DNA of 52,519 bases from Proteromonas lacertae (taxonomy: Eukaryota > Sar > Bigyra > Opalinata > Proteromonadidae), in assembly GCA_002245135.1 (NCBI GenBank), contig NGBS01000920.1, positions 1 to 52,519 of the forward strand. Direction: 5' to 3'. Shown piece after piece: positions 41,982-51,135 of this stretch; position 1 is the stretch's first letter, and every line of letters begins with the position of its first letter. The notes beneath the pieces were generated by a model, which made no database searches, was not told where the DNA came from, and was given only the letters and a program-made list of their open reading frames with translations. A program made the position numbers and the translations under genes.

Positions 41982-42428
41982 TTAATCAGAGTCACTACTA
42001 CTACTACTACTAATTCCATCAGCAACATTTCTATCAACTGGATGTATGTGATAAAAATTCCCTCCATTCCATTGATAACTCATATGATGAAAAACATATT
42101 TTTTAAATTTTTGAGGAATACAATCACCATCTGCATACTCATGTTCTCCATTTCTTAATTTTCTATTCATTACTAATATTGAAGCTCTTCTGTCATACCC
42201 ATAGGTTTTGAGGTTTATCATTAATTGATCACCATGATGTCTATAATCACCTAGTACTTCTGGATCATTTCTATTAGTTCTGAGTGAACCACATATAAAC
42301 ACCTTTACTTTATTTCTTTTTAATATTTTCATTGTTTTAATTGGAAATTGAATGACCCATCTATGTGCTCTATTGTCTCTATATCTATGAATGTAAAAAG
42401 CATATTCACCGTTAGGTTGTCTAAGCAC
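41982..42428 (-). CDS. Unknown element-2 protein, N-terminus uncertain
   Basis: About 148 residues; the frame opens at a GTG codon with no in-frame ATG before a stop, so the true start is unclear. Compact mixed alpha/beta look: RDNRAHRWVIQFPIKTMKIL, then KVKVFICGSLRTN, and HHMSYQWNGGNFYHIHPVD near the end, with a Ser/Asp tail (SSSSSSDSD). The His content is notable. No family recognised. Confidence 0.45.
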   Translation of the reverse strand: MLRQPNGEYAFYIHRYRDNRAHRWVIQFPIKTMKILKRNKVKVFICGSLRTNRNDPEVLGDYRHHGDQLMINLKTYGYDRRASILVMNRKLRNGEHEYADGDCIPQKFKKYVFHHMSYQWNGGNFYHIHPVDRNVADGISSSSSSDSD

Positions 42429-42863
42429 ATATTATATGTTAAATGGTCAGGCATATTCTTTGTATTTTTTGCTATTATATATATTATTAAATTTTTATGG
42501 GTCTAATCAATAAAGTTATTGTTTGTTTAGTAATACAAATGTTTGAGGTTTGTTAAAAAAATAATATCTCACGATCCATTGACATAATGAATAATCTGAT
42601 GTGTTTCTTATTATATGGCATATTATGAGCAATCGATTGATATAGTTAGATTTCATATATGTTTCATAATCAAAGATGATTTAGATTATTGCCTGAAATG
42701 AGATATTGATATAATTGAGATGGGTATATACCCTAGTAAGTATATATAATTTATAGTTAGCTAAAGTCAATTTGTTTTGTAACAAGAGTACAAAATTTTA
42801 ATGTATTGATCAAGCTATAAAGTTTGACATTTTTCTATTTGATTTAAGTTTTTTGCAGTACAT
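42429..42863. other. Spacer before right paralogue
   Basis: AT-rich, no gene seen. It lies between divergently transcribed genes and may hold their promoters; no repeated motif was recognised. Confidence 0.4.
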
Positions 42864-43497
42864 ATGAATAGTGAGATTAAAACAGTTACTGTCTACAAAA
42901 GACAGTTCAATTCAAGAGTAATGAACAATGTATTTCAAGTGCAATTATATAATTTGGAGATGATCTTTAAAGCAAGGAATAAGCTAAGTCGTTATAGGTA
43001 TATTTTATATCTATATATTTTATAGATATAATGGAAAGTTTTTATGCTCAAGTTTAAAAGATTATGTTGAAAGATTTAGAAGACTTCCCTTAAAATTGAC
43101 AAGAAAATCACAGGTTGATGAATACAAGAAGCTTTTAAGCATAATTATGTTCAATTGTCACTATTACCCTAAATCTAAAAAATCATTTGTATATTTATAT
43201 ATCTATATATTTATATATTATAAATAGGTTGATAGAGCATTAGATTACTTTATTTACGATCTACTCCATGAATTAAATATATCTTCTGTAGAATTTGGAG
43301 ATGATGATTATCCATCAAACAGTATAAGTGAATATGAAGATGATAATGGAAACACTAAAGTTAATTTTATTTCTGGTGAAGGTATCAAAACAGTTGTTGA
43401 AGTAGTTGTAAAAGATTTAATAGACAATGTTTTGAAAAAGTTCAAGAAGCCAAGAAAACTTTATGACGACATAGAAGTATTTGACATTGATGAATAG
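42864..43497 (+). CDS. TIR-proximal two-intron gene, right paralogue
   Basis: Plus-strand gene reading toward the right repeat. Model: exon 1 42864-42997, intron 1 42998-43025 (28 nt), exon 2 43026-43188 (163 nt), intron 2 43189-43227 (39 nt), exon 3 43228-43497, stop TAG. Both introns start GTATATTT and end TAG, and share TATCTATATATTT. Intron 1 is not a multiple of three and both contain in-frame stops, so splicing is needed. Exon 1's last 37 codons align without a gap to the left copy (27852-28653), with about a quarter identical including L-x-RYR. Exon 3 opens VDRALDY against YDRMLDH in the left copy. The C-terminus is partly acidic and ends in a basic stretch. Function unknown. Confidence 0.72.
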
Positions 43498-43761
43498 GAC
43501 TGCTAATTAAGTCCTTAAAATTTATTATTATATAAATTTCAATAAAAAATATTATATATCAAAATAGTGTTTGTTTGGGGTTATTATAAGTGTATGTATA
43601 TATGCGTAGCTAATTATACGCAAAATTTGTTTTTATTAAATTAGATTTCGATTATAGTCAAACATAAATAATAAATACATAGAAAGATAGAGAAAAAGAA
43701 AACAAATCAATTGATATATTTATAATGTATTCAAACTAATCCTAGCTCTAACTATAACACT

Positions 43762-44130
43762 TAGAAAAATAGATGCGTTTCGAGATTTGACTTGAACTCC
43801 ATTTTTTTTTTGTTTTTTTTTATTACATAGGATGGTCACCATATGTTGTCATATCACACAGTATGGTGGCCATCCTATCTATCATTGTTTTTTGAAACTT
43901 TTTAAGAAAATTAAATTTCGATTATGATCAGAAAGTCAAACTAAGGGCATATATGAGCCCAGCATAAATAGAGAAATCGATTGATATATTTATTATGCAT
44001 TAAAAACGTTTCTAAGGGTGAAAAAACAATATGGGGTTATGTATATTATAAAACGGATATTTTTTTGAAACGGAAAAAACAATAGGGGGTTATGTATAGG
44101 TATACATAACCACCTTTCTTTCATTATTAT
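43762..44130 (-). repeat. Right terminal inverted repeat of element 2
   Basis: Inverted counterpart of 27355-27740. Block 43762-43878 is highly similar; by eye the 52-nt foldback part matches at about 45 of 52 positions, and the part beyond the A/T-run has about one mismatch. The outer part near 44000-44110 contains two AACCCC/GGGGTT-type stretches and a TATGTATA inverted word not shared with the left end. The last 15 bp match the left terminus. The element ends inside a capsid gene of element 3. Confidence 0.75.
43827..43878. repeat. Hairpin palindrome inside right terminal repeat
   Basis: Arms ATAGGATGGTCACCATA (43827-43843) and TATGGTGGCCATCCTAT (43862-43878) pair over 17 bp with one G-T wobble. 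It is the inverted homologue of 27631-27682, and here the stem is longer, so pairing is retained although the sequence has changed. Confidence 0.75.
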
Positions 44131-45209
44131 GTTGTAAGCATTTTCTGCATTTGATAATATGAATCCTGATTGTTTACGTATAAGAAATCAGGAGTATAAA
44201 CAAAATCGTTTAATAACCATCTAAATCTAGTATCAGGATGATCAAAAGATACTGTTTGTTCATCATTATCTACTGCAGTATACAATATATACTTAACATA
44301 AGGACCAATACTTGAATCAATTGTAAAATTGTACTGGAAATGATTAGTAGCTGTTGAATTAGTAACTGTTGTTTGGACAATATTAAAATCATTAAAATCA
44401 ATAGGATGACGATATACCCAATTTAAAGTATTGGCATTACAATCAGGATCAGTATTGTAACAAGCATATAATTCCAAATTAAATAAATCTACTTTTGGTT
44501 ATATCATATCATGATCACCTGGACCTTTTTCTGCCATGCATGTTTTAGATCTAGGTCCAAAAGTAAATTGAATGAAAATCTTCTCTCCAAAGAACATATC
44601 ATTGGATAAACTCAATATGGTATTATATAATTCTCCTAATATCATTCTAACTTTGCATATATTTGCATTATCTTCCAAAGGAATATCTTTAGTAGGACAA
44701 TTTGAACTACTAAATCCAGTTACTGTTCTGTTCTTTATTTCCCATCTTCCTGCTTGGTTATTCCATTCTTTATGTATACCAGTAAATAATTTACTATTTT
44801 GATCAAAATAGTTATCATCAATAATTACTTTCTTGGCTAATTGTGCTGCAATATCTCTATAATCATTATACTGAAAATCCAAATCACATATCAAGGAACC
44901 AGTAATATTATACACTCTAATTGTGGATAAATTGAAAGTATTAAAGAGGATTACTGTAGGATTTTCAACACCTTGAATATCCTCTGCTTTATCCCAATAG
45001 AATTTTTGTTCCCATTCCATATAGGATTGAGACAAATTAATACAATTATCAGGAGATAACTCGAATGTAACAGTATTTGAGGAATTACTTTCCTGCAAAG
45101 TAATAACATCTCTTGTTTGATTAGGAGTAATACGTATCCAATGTTGTTCTGGTTTAAAAACTTGGATATCACTTGAATATTTTTGAGATGTAGGAATTGA
45201 TAATGACAT
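44127..45209 (-). pseudogene. Polinton major capsid protein, truncated
   Basis: Starts at the ATG at 45209 (MSLSIPTSQK), equivalent to the starts in elements 1 and 2. ELSPDNCINLSQSYMEW, LGELYNTILSLSNDMFFGEKIFIQF, FQYNFTIDSSIGPYVKYILY and NDFVYTPDF follow in the right order. It then ends at the border of element 2, losing about the last quarter of the protein. Broken, with about two breaks in addition to the truncation. Five bases of the frame lie inside element 2. Confidence 0.78.
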
Positions 45210-45253
45210 TATGTTATTTAAAAACAACAAGAATTTTTAGAATAATAAAAGAA

Positions 45254-46207
45254 TTAAAAAATAAGAATTTCTAAGCATAAAGTTACTTCATCCAAACTAA
45301 TTCCATAGCCATCCTCCTGAGAAAGGGATATTGTTATTAAATCATTTTGATGATAACCTATTCTTCTAGCAGTTAATTTAGGATTAGGATTGTTATATAC
45401 TATATAAGGTTCTTCAAATCTTTCAATAGGTATATTTGCCAAAACATTAGAATCCTCATCCTGATTGACAGTATCGAATCTTATCTGCAATTGACTTACT
45501 GATATTAAGGTTGGTCTGCAAGGAAATTCATATTTTTGAGGATTTGAAATGATTCCATTAATCACTTTTGTATTTGTTATTTCACTTTCATCATATTTCT
45601 TTTTCCATAAAACTATCTTTATATCTCTATGATCTTCACCAAATAATTTGAATATATTATTCAGAAGTTCCATCCAAATATCCTCTACCCATATAAACTT
45701 TTGAGGAATTGGTGCTTCATGCGATTTGAATACATACTTTATCTTATAGTCTAAATCTAACTTATTCTTTCTATTAATACTTATAATATTTGCAGGATCA
45801 ATTAGTTCATTTGGTAGTATTATATCATCTTTAATATAAGGAAATCTTCTCAAAAATCCTTCATTTATAACATTGAGGATTTCATCCTCTGAATAGTATC
45901 CTAAAGGAATACGAATATTATTATCATATGATATAGTTTGTAAAGGATCTATTTTTCCTGAATCTGGATCTATTTGTAATTCTTCTCCGTGTATATGGAT
46001 TTTAAAGTAGTTATTAATGTCGAGTTGGATTGTTGGAAATGTATTACTAATTGATGCAGACAATAATGTAATATTACGGTATCGTTCATCAACGCTGGGA
46101 ACGCGTATGGTTCTATGGTATTCATCATGAGGAAGTTAGGGATCATAATCTTTTGTATTTACTATAAGCTTACGTTCAATATTATTAAAATCTTTCTTCT
46201 TTTGCAT
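45254..46207 (-). pseudogene. Polinton penton (about one break)
   Basis: The main open part encodes SNTFPTIQLDINNYF, FPCRPTLISVSQLQIRFD, NVLANIPIERF and LSQEDGYGISLDEVTL, all paralleling pentons of elements 1 and 2. Sequence from 46064 to 46207 encodes the expected N-terminus, beginning MQKKKDFNN. About one break. Divergent from the large protein gene, with the upstream motif between them. Confidence 0.68.
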
Positions 46208-46232
46208 AATTTTAAAGAAATCTTAAAATAAA

Positions 46233-46259
46233 TTCATTTAACAAATTCTTACTATTTTT
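46233..46259 (+). promoter_or_regulatory. Shared upstream motif, element 3
   Basis: TTCATTTAACAAATTCTTA followed by CTATTTTT, ending 5 bp before the ATG at 46265. It differs from the element-1 copies (18716, 19536) at only two of 19 positions. Confidence 0.5.
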
Positions 46260-46264
46260 GAAAC

Positions 46265-49200
46265 ATGTACCGTAATAATATAGGACCTCCTAATATGTCG
46301 CTATTTAATGCGATAAATCCTCCAAATCCAAATAATTATCCTCCAGTAAATCAAAATCCTCCCAATTTAGATCAGAATATTGCATATAAAGGACGTAATT
46401 TAGCTACAAATCCAAGATTTATTGCAGCACAACAGAGAGTGCCTATAGGACCAGGTATAAGTGATATGGGAAGATTGTATGAAGTTCCTACTGATAAAAG
46501 GATAATATTTTTAAATGCTGACAAAAAACCCTTTGATTCTCGTATTACTAATGGTAGATCTTCAGCATTTCATGATGCTTTATTAACTCTTTTAAAGCAA
46601 GGTACTTTGGCTAATTTACATGAAGGAGTTTATCCTATATCAGATGATTTTACTCACACAAATGTTATACCGGTTACTTTTCAAAGTAGACATATGTGGC
46701 ATCAATACAGAAAAAGAGTAGAAAAAATAATTATGAGACAGGCGGACTGCAATTATTGGCTTTTTTATATATACCAAAAATTAGATCATTACAGATTCGA
46801 TGGTACACAACCAGTAGATGGTGATAATGCTTATGTTGAGGATTTGAGGATTGGTACTTATGGAAGTGAATTTTTCAGAAAGTTAGATTTCGGATTAGTA
46901 TATGATAGATTTTACAGATTCATTAACAAAGTGTTTGTTCCTACAATTAAATTATGGAAATCGGATGCTTATTTGAATGAAAAAAAGAATGTAGCATGTT
47001 ATGCTATCCATAATATGATGTATATGGTGGTTAGGCATTTAGTAACTATAAGAGAATATTATGAAAGTTTGTTTCCTAATAGAGAGTTAAATAAAAAAAG
47101 GCAAAGAAGAGATCCTGCTCAATTAAGAATAGATATAGAGAAAACATTAAATAAAAATTTCAATATTCCTAATACTTTAGAATACGGAAGAGCATTAGGA
47201 GCAAAATGGAATCAAAACACTGTTAATGCTCAAGATAATCAAAGAAATAGACAACAGCAATTTGATGATCAAGCAAATCATTATGGACAAAATTGGTGGA
47301 CTCCACATTGGTGGACAAATATGAATAATGCTCAACAAAATATTCCTAATAATAACAATAGAGATGCTCGATATGTTCCAGCTACAACAAAGGAAAAATT
47401 ACATTATCTTAAATACAAACTTTTATCCTTTGCTAGGAAATTTCTTTTATGTAAACTTATATTTGCTCAAGATCAAAATGAATTAACTACATTAGCTATG
47501 CATGCTATAGTAAAAACAGAAGTAGGAATGATAGTGTATATTACAAAGATGATAAGTAATTTAGATATATCTGTAAATCAAGTTCCAGGAAGGAGAGTAG
47601 CAAATCCTATAGATATTCCTAATTTCAGTTTAGATTATGAATTTGATGATAGAGTATATAGAAGATATCCTCATCGTCTATATGGATCTATGAGAGTAAC
47701 TGTTAAAGCTGTTAATGATAATCCTCATAATTATCCTAAACCAAGAATATATATTGGAAATCCTTTAGATTGGCCTTATTTTGGAACTACACGAAATCCA
47801 TCCCCAACTTATAGAGGAGCCTGGTATTGGTATCCTACAGTTCCTAGATATGTGGATGCTCAATTAGGAGGTAGAGAATATATTGCTATGCCTGGCAAAT
47901 TACATCCAAATCCATGGAGAAGAGGTCCAGAGGAAAATTATAGAGGACATAGAGGAAATATAGAAAATCAGAATAAAGTGATGCCTTATATGAGACGTCC
48001 TGATTGGAATTATCCTAATCATACTGATATTCAACAAAAGACTGCACCTTATTGGGAAAATAAGATATTCTTTAATCGAAATAATAATATTCAAGGACCT
48101 ACTAGAAATGATGATAAATGGAAACAACCAGGTGCTGATGCAGCTGTTCCAGGACATTCAAGAGCATATGGAGATCCTGTATTTAAGAATTTAGATGAAA
48201 ATGGGAATATTCGAGGTAAATTTGGTCCTTTGGAAGGTCCTTTAGATTATAAAGAATATGGTAATCCTATTAGCGCTGAAATGATATCAGCTATGGGAAA
48301 TCAACGTGCTAGATATACTTGGCAAAATTTACCTGCAAATAGACAAGGAAGTTGGGGTAGCGGACAATGGTATTGTCCTCATTTACAAGATGGAGATGGT
48401 AGATATTATACATATGTTCCAGATATATTAAAAATAGAAGATTGGACTCATGACAGATATCCTAATGCTAATTTTTATGCTTTATTTAAGTATATGAGAT
48501 TACCTTATATTCCCGAAGATCATCCAATATTTGAAATGCTGCCAGGTATAGATCCTGCAAATAATCATCAATGGACTATAATTGATGTAAATGTTCCACC
48601 AAGTATGAATCAAAGAGAATGGCCATATATATGGAGAAGAAAATTAGGAGTAAATAGAATGTATTTACCACCTCCAGGATGGTTACCAAAAGGTATTACT
48701 GAACATCAATTACAAAATATGTACTATGATGTATTCTTAAATAAGTATAAAAATATGAATCAAGCAGATAAACTTGAATGGGGAACATACATAGGAACTC
48801 AACAACCTTTAGAGAGAATAGCAAGAGGATATTATGGAGGTGCACGACAACCAAATGAAATGAATAGAGAGATAATTACTGTTAATAATGAATATTTGCA
48901 AAATATATTTGGAGATTATCAAATTAATCCAGAAGAGAATAGAATGACATTAGATAAAAATGAAGCATCAAATTTAAATGCAGAGGAAATAGTTAAAGTG
49001 GATCAAGATATTACAAATGATGCAAGTAAAAATTGGCAACCACAAGAAGCTCATTATACTAAAGAATTGGATAAGAGTGAAATGATGAAAACAGCAGCAC
49101 AAAAAACAGATGAAGATTTTAGAAGTGCTTTAGATAATAATAATAATAATCCTCCTCCTCCAGAAGAACAAGCTCCTCCACCTCCACCTCCTCCTGTACA

Positions 49201-49501
49201 AGAAGAGGATGATGAGGATATAACTCCTATTAAAGTAAAAAGAGGAAGAAGTGATGTTAATGAAGAAGATGAAGAAGAAAGGAAGAAAAGAAGAATAGTA
49301 TATAATGATGAAGGCGATGTTGTTCAAGAGGATGATGATGATCAAATGGATGAAGATGATGATTTAGATGATCCTAATATCCGACCTCAAGATGTATTCG
49401 CAGAAGAGGATAATAGACAAAAAAGAAAACGAAGTGAAGCTGTTTTTGATGAGGATGATGTAAATGAAGAACCAATAAAAAGAGTTAAAATAAAACATTA
49501 A
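46265..49501 (+). CDS. Large Polinton protein of unknown function, looks whole
   Basis: 1,078 residues. Asn/Pro-rich head (to about residue 60), then a helical domain with VACYAIHNMMYMVVRHLVTIREYY near residue 245. A second helical segment, FARKFLLCKLIFAQDQNELTT then LAMHAIVKTEVGMIVYI, near 390-420 resembles the first. A Trp/Tyr/Pro-rich middle (480-800) follows. The C-terminus has a Pro-run and long acidic stretches with nuclear-signal-like patches (RKKRRIVY, RQKRKRSE, IKRVKIKH). The element-1 protein at 15445 shares position and the second helical segment. No enzyme motif seen. Candidates are a virion scaffold or terminal-protein-like factor; this is speculative. Confidence 0.7.
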   Translation: MYRNNIGPPNMSLFNAINPPNPNNYPPVNQNPPNLDQNIAYKGRNLATNPRFIAAQQRVPIGPGISDMGRLYEVPTDKRIIFLNADKKPFDSRITNGRSSAFHDALLTLLKQGTLANLHEGVYPISDDFTHTNVIPVTFQSRHMWHQYRKRVEKIIMRQADCNYWLFYIYQKLDHYRFDGTQPVDGDNAYVEDLRIGTYGSEFFRKLDFGLVYDRFYRFINKVFVPTIKLWKSDAYLNEKKNVACYAIHNMMYMVVRHLVTIREYYESLFPNRELNKKRQRRDPAQLRIDIEKTLNKNFNIPNTLEYGRALGAKWNQNTVNAQDNQRNRQQQFDDQANHYGQNWWTPHWWTNMNNAQQNIPNNNNRDARYVPATTKEKLHYLKYKLLSFARKFLLCKLIFAQDQNELTTLAMHAIVKTEVGMIVYITKMISNLDISVNQVPGRRVANPIDIPNFSLDYEFDDRVYRRYPHRLYGSMRVTVKAVNDNPHNYPKPRIYIGNPLDWPYFGTTRNPSPTYRGAWYWYPTVPRYVDAQLGGREYIAMPGKLHPNPWRRGPEENYRGHRGNIENQNKVMPYMRRPDWNYPNHTDIQQKTAPYWENKIFFNRNNNIQGPTRNDDKWKQPGADAAVPGHSRAYGDPVFKNLDENGNIRGKFGPLEGPLDYKEYGNPISAEMISAMGNQRARYTWQNLPANRQGSWGSGQWYCPHLQDGDGRYYTYVPDILKIEDWTHDRYPNANFYALFKYMRLPYIPEDHPIFEMLPGIDPANNHQWTIIDVNVPPSMNQREWPYIWRRKLGVNRMYLPPPGWLPKGITEHQLQNMYYDVFLNKYKNMNQADKLEWGTYIGTQQPLERIARGYYGGARQPNEMNREIITVNNEYLQNIFGDYQINPEENRMTLDKNEASNLNAEEIVKVDQDITNDASKNWQPQEAHYTKELDKSEMMKTAAQKTDEDFRSALDNNNNNPPPPEEQAPPPPPPPVQEEDDEDITPIKVKRGRSDVNEEDEEERKKRRIVYNDEGDVVQEDDDDQMDEDDDLDDPNIRPQDVFAEEDNRQKRKRSEAVFDEDDVNEEPIKRVKIKH

Positions 49502-49507
49502 TTATTA

Positions 49508-50077
49508 TTATATTTTTCTAAACTTGGTGGCTAATAACCTTGCTCTTTCCTCTCCTTTTACTGTATTGAAATTTGTTGCATCAACGAATGATAGGTTATG
49601 CAATAAAATATCTCTTAAAAATAAAATAGCATGATATCCACAAGTGGACGTTGTTATCCTTTGATTAACAACTCCATTTATTTTCAGCTTATAATCTTGT
49701 TGAGGATCTGCTTTAAGATGCTTGATATACTTAACAAAGGACTTGGTATGTTCTGGCTTTTCTCCAAAACTATCATAATAAAGGAATTGATGTTTATCAT
49801 TATCAATTACCAAACTCACCCAATGACCAATCTTTTCAGGAGGATCCTTCCTCTTCAAAGTACATATTATTACTCCCCACTTATTCAAATTCAGTTTAGG
49901 AATGCTCTTAATTTCATCCCATAAAAACACTCCCCCAAACCTACTTAACATTTCAGGAAAGTTTGATTTTATTACTTTAGGAATATCATAGTTAGATAAA
50001 GCCATGTCATATGGTTTCTTGGATTTTTCACCATGTCCATATACTCTGTTATTAGTAAAGCATAAACGTAGTTTCAT
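49508..50077 (-). CDS. Polinton adenain-like cysteine protease, looks whole
   Basis: 189 residues. His85 in GHWVSL, Asp102 in YYDSFG, Gln139 in GVVNQRI and Cys146 in TCGYHAI form the adenain-type catalytic set. ALSNYDIPKVIK and LWDEIKSIPK match the other copies. Its end lies 6 bp from the end of the large protein gene (convergent), and its start is divergent from the basic protein at 50153. Expected to process the precursors encoded next door. Confidence 0.87.
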   Translation of the reverse strand: MKLRLCFTNNRVYGHGEKSKKPYDMALSNYDIPKVIKSNFPEMLSRFGGVFLWDEIKSIPKLNLNKWGVIICTLKRKDPPEKIGHWVSLVIDNDKHQFLYYDSFGEKPEHTKSFVKYIKHLKADPQQDYKLKINGVVNQRITTSTCGYHAILFLRDILLHNLSFVDATNFNTVKGEERARLLATKFRKI

Positions 50078-50152
50078 CCTAAAAATTGCAAGAAAATGAG
50101 AAATGAATTCATTTTTAATTTTCTATTCATATTTGAAAACAACCAATCACAT

Positions 50153-50551
50153 ATGAATGTTTTAGGTGGGCGTAAACGACGTTATCGAAGAGGTAGATCC
50201 GTTTCAAGAAGAAGAAGAGGACGAAGAGGAAGATCAAGTGGAAGGTACAAGTTTGGCTTGATGGGTAAACTTATAAGACATGAAGTACCGAATACAATGT
50301 TTCGAGGATTGAAGAAAGGAAGAGGAAAAGTAACTGAAGTTGCAAGCAAAGCTTTAGATATCATGAAGGTATTAGGGTTAGGAAAAGTTAGAGGAGGAAT
50401 AAGATTTGGCGTAAATGGAGGTAGAAGACGTAGAAGAAGAGGCAGTCGAGCAAGAAGACATAGACATCGTACATACTGTATAAAAGGAGGAGCACATACA
50501 AGTATTCCTATGAAATTAAATAATTTCCTTTTAAGTAAAATCTCATCTTAA
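50153..50551 (+). CDS. Arg-rich core-type virion precursor
   Basis: 132 residues from the ATG at 50153 (MNVLGGRKRRYRRGRS). An upstream in-frame ATG at 50096 gives an A/T-biased leader and was not chosen. Dense Arg runs at both ends (RRRRGRRGRSSGRY; GRRRRRRGSRARRHRHR) flank a helical centre (MGKLIRHEVPNTMFRGLKKG). The C-terminus has CIKGGAHTS, which fits the protease rule (M/I/L)XGG-X. It resembles adenovirus core peptides pVII/pX in composition. Located immediately beside the protease. Confidence 0.6.
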   Translation: MNVLGGRKRRYRRGRSVSRRRRGRRGRSSGRYKFGLMGKLIRHEVPNTMFRGLKKGRGKVTEVASKALDIMKVLGLGKVRGGIRFGVNGGRRRRRRGSRARRHRHRTYCIKGGAHTSIPMKLNNFLLSKISS

Positions 50552-50591
50552 ATTTTTATTATTATTTTTATTTTTGTTTTTCTATATAAAA

Positions 50592-51095
50592 ATGAATCCA
50601 TATTACAATAACAATAGAAATCAATCATATTATCAGAATTACGATGATGGATTTTATGATGATTATTACGATGATGATGACTATTTATCTAAAAGTGCTC
50701 AAATAGACTTACAAATACTAAGTCAATTACAAGGATTGAACAGTGCATTTCAAACAGCATCTACTGCTCCTAGGAGAAAGCTTACATCAGAACAATATAA
50801 GAATAGGATTAAAAGTTTAGAAAAAGCTCGAAAAGCAAAAAAGGAAAAAACTAAAAAAACTGCTCCAAAAAAGAAAGTTGTAGAAGTAAGTTCAAGTGAG
50901 GATGAGGATGAGGAATCTAAAAAGTCAGTAGAGAGTGAAGGATCAGATGAAGAGGAAATTACAGAAAAGAAATCCTCTGATAAAAGCAAATTAAAGGATC
51001 CTCCAAAGAATGCTCCAATTGGTGAAGCCAAAGTAGAAAAAATTAACGGAATTATTATAGATCCTAGTAAGGAAGCATTTGCTCCATTTTATTAA
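50592..51095 (+). CDS. Tyr/Asp-rich then Lys/Ser/Glu-rich protein
   Basis: 167 residues from the ATG at 50592 (MNPYYNNN), preceded by TATAAAA. Head rich in Tyr, Asn and Asp, then a helix DLQILSQLQGLNSAF, a Lys-rich segment (KARKAKKEKTKKTAPKKK) and an acidic Ser/Glu run. The end is FAPFY. It looks whole, and the element-1 homologue at 19585-20046 is broken. Position between two basic genes suggests a virion component; function unknown. Confidence 0.58.
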   Translation: MNPYYNNNRNQSYYQNYDDGFYDDYYDDDDYLSKSAQIDLQILSQLQGLNSAFQTASTAPRRKLTSEQYKNRIKSLEKARKAKKEKTKKTAPKKKVVEVSSSEDEDEESKKSVESEGSDEEEITEKKSSDKSKLKDPPKNAPIGEAKVEKINGIIIDPSKEAFAPFY

Positions 51096-51135
51096 AATTT
51101 ATATTTTTAATTCATTTTTGTTTTTCTTGGGTAAT

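Larger units (their letters stand above)
27355..44130. mobile_element. Polinton element 2, nearly whole, polymerase-less
   Basis: About 16.8 kb bounded by inverted sequences. The first 15 bp, ATAATAATGAAAGAA (27355-27369), recur inverted at 44116-44130 with about one mismatch, and an inner block of about 110 bp (27631-27740 against 43762-43878) is nearly identical in inverted form. Gene content: TIR-proximal paralogue (minus), integrase (plus), small gene (plus), protease and basic proteins (minus), four plus-strand genes, minor protein, ATPase, capsid and penton (minus), plus-strand genes, two minus genes, second paralogue (plus). About four breaks in all; the core capsid block and protease look whole. 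No DNA polymerase B was found. The flanks show no 5-6 bp target duplication. It appears to be the youngest of the four Polinton copies. Confidence 0.82.
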
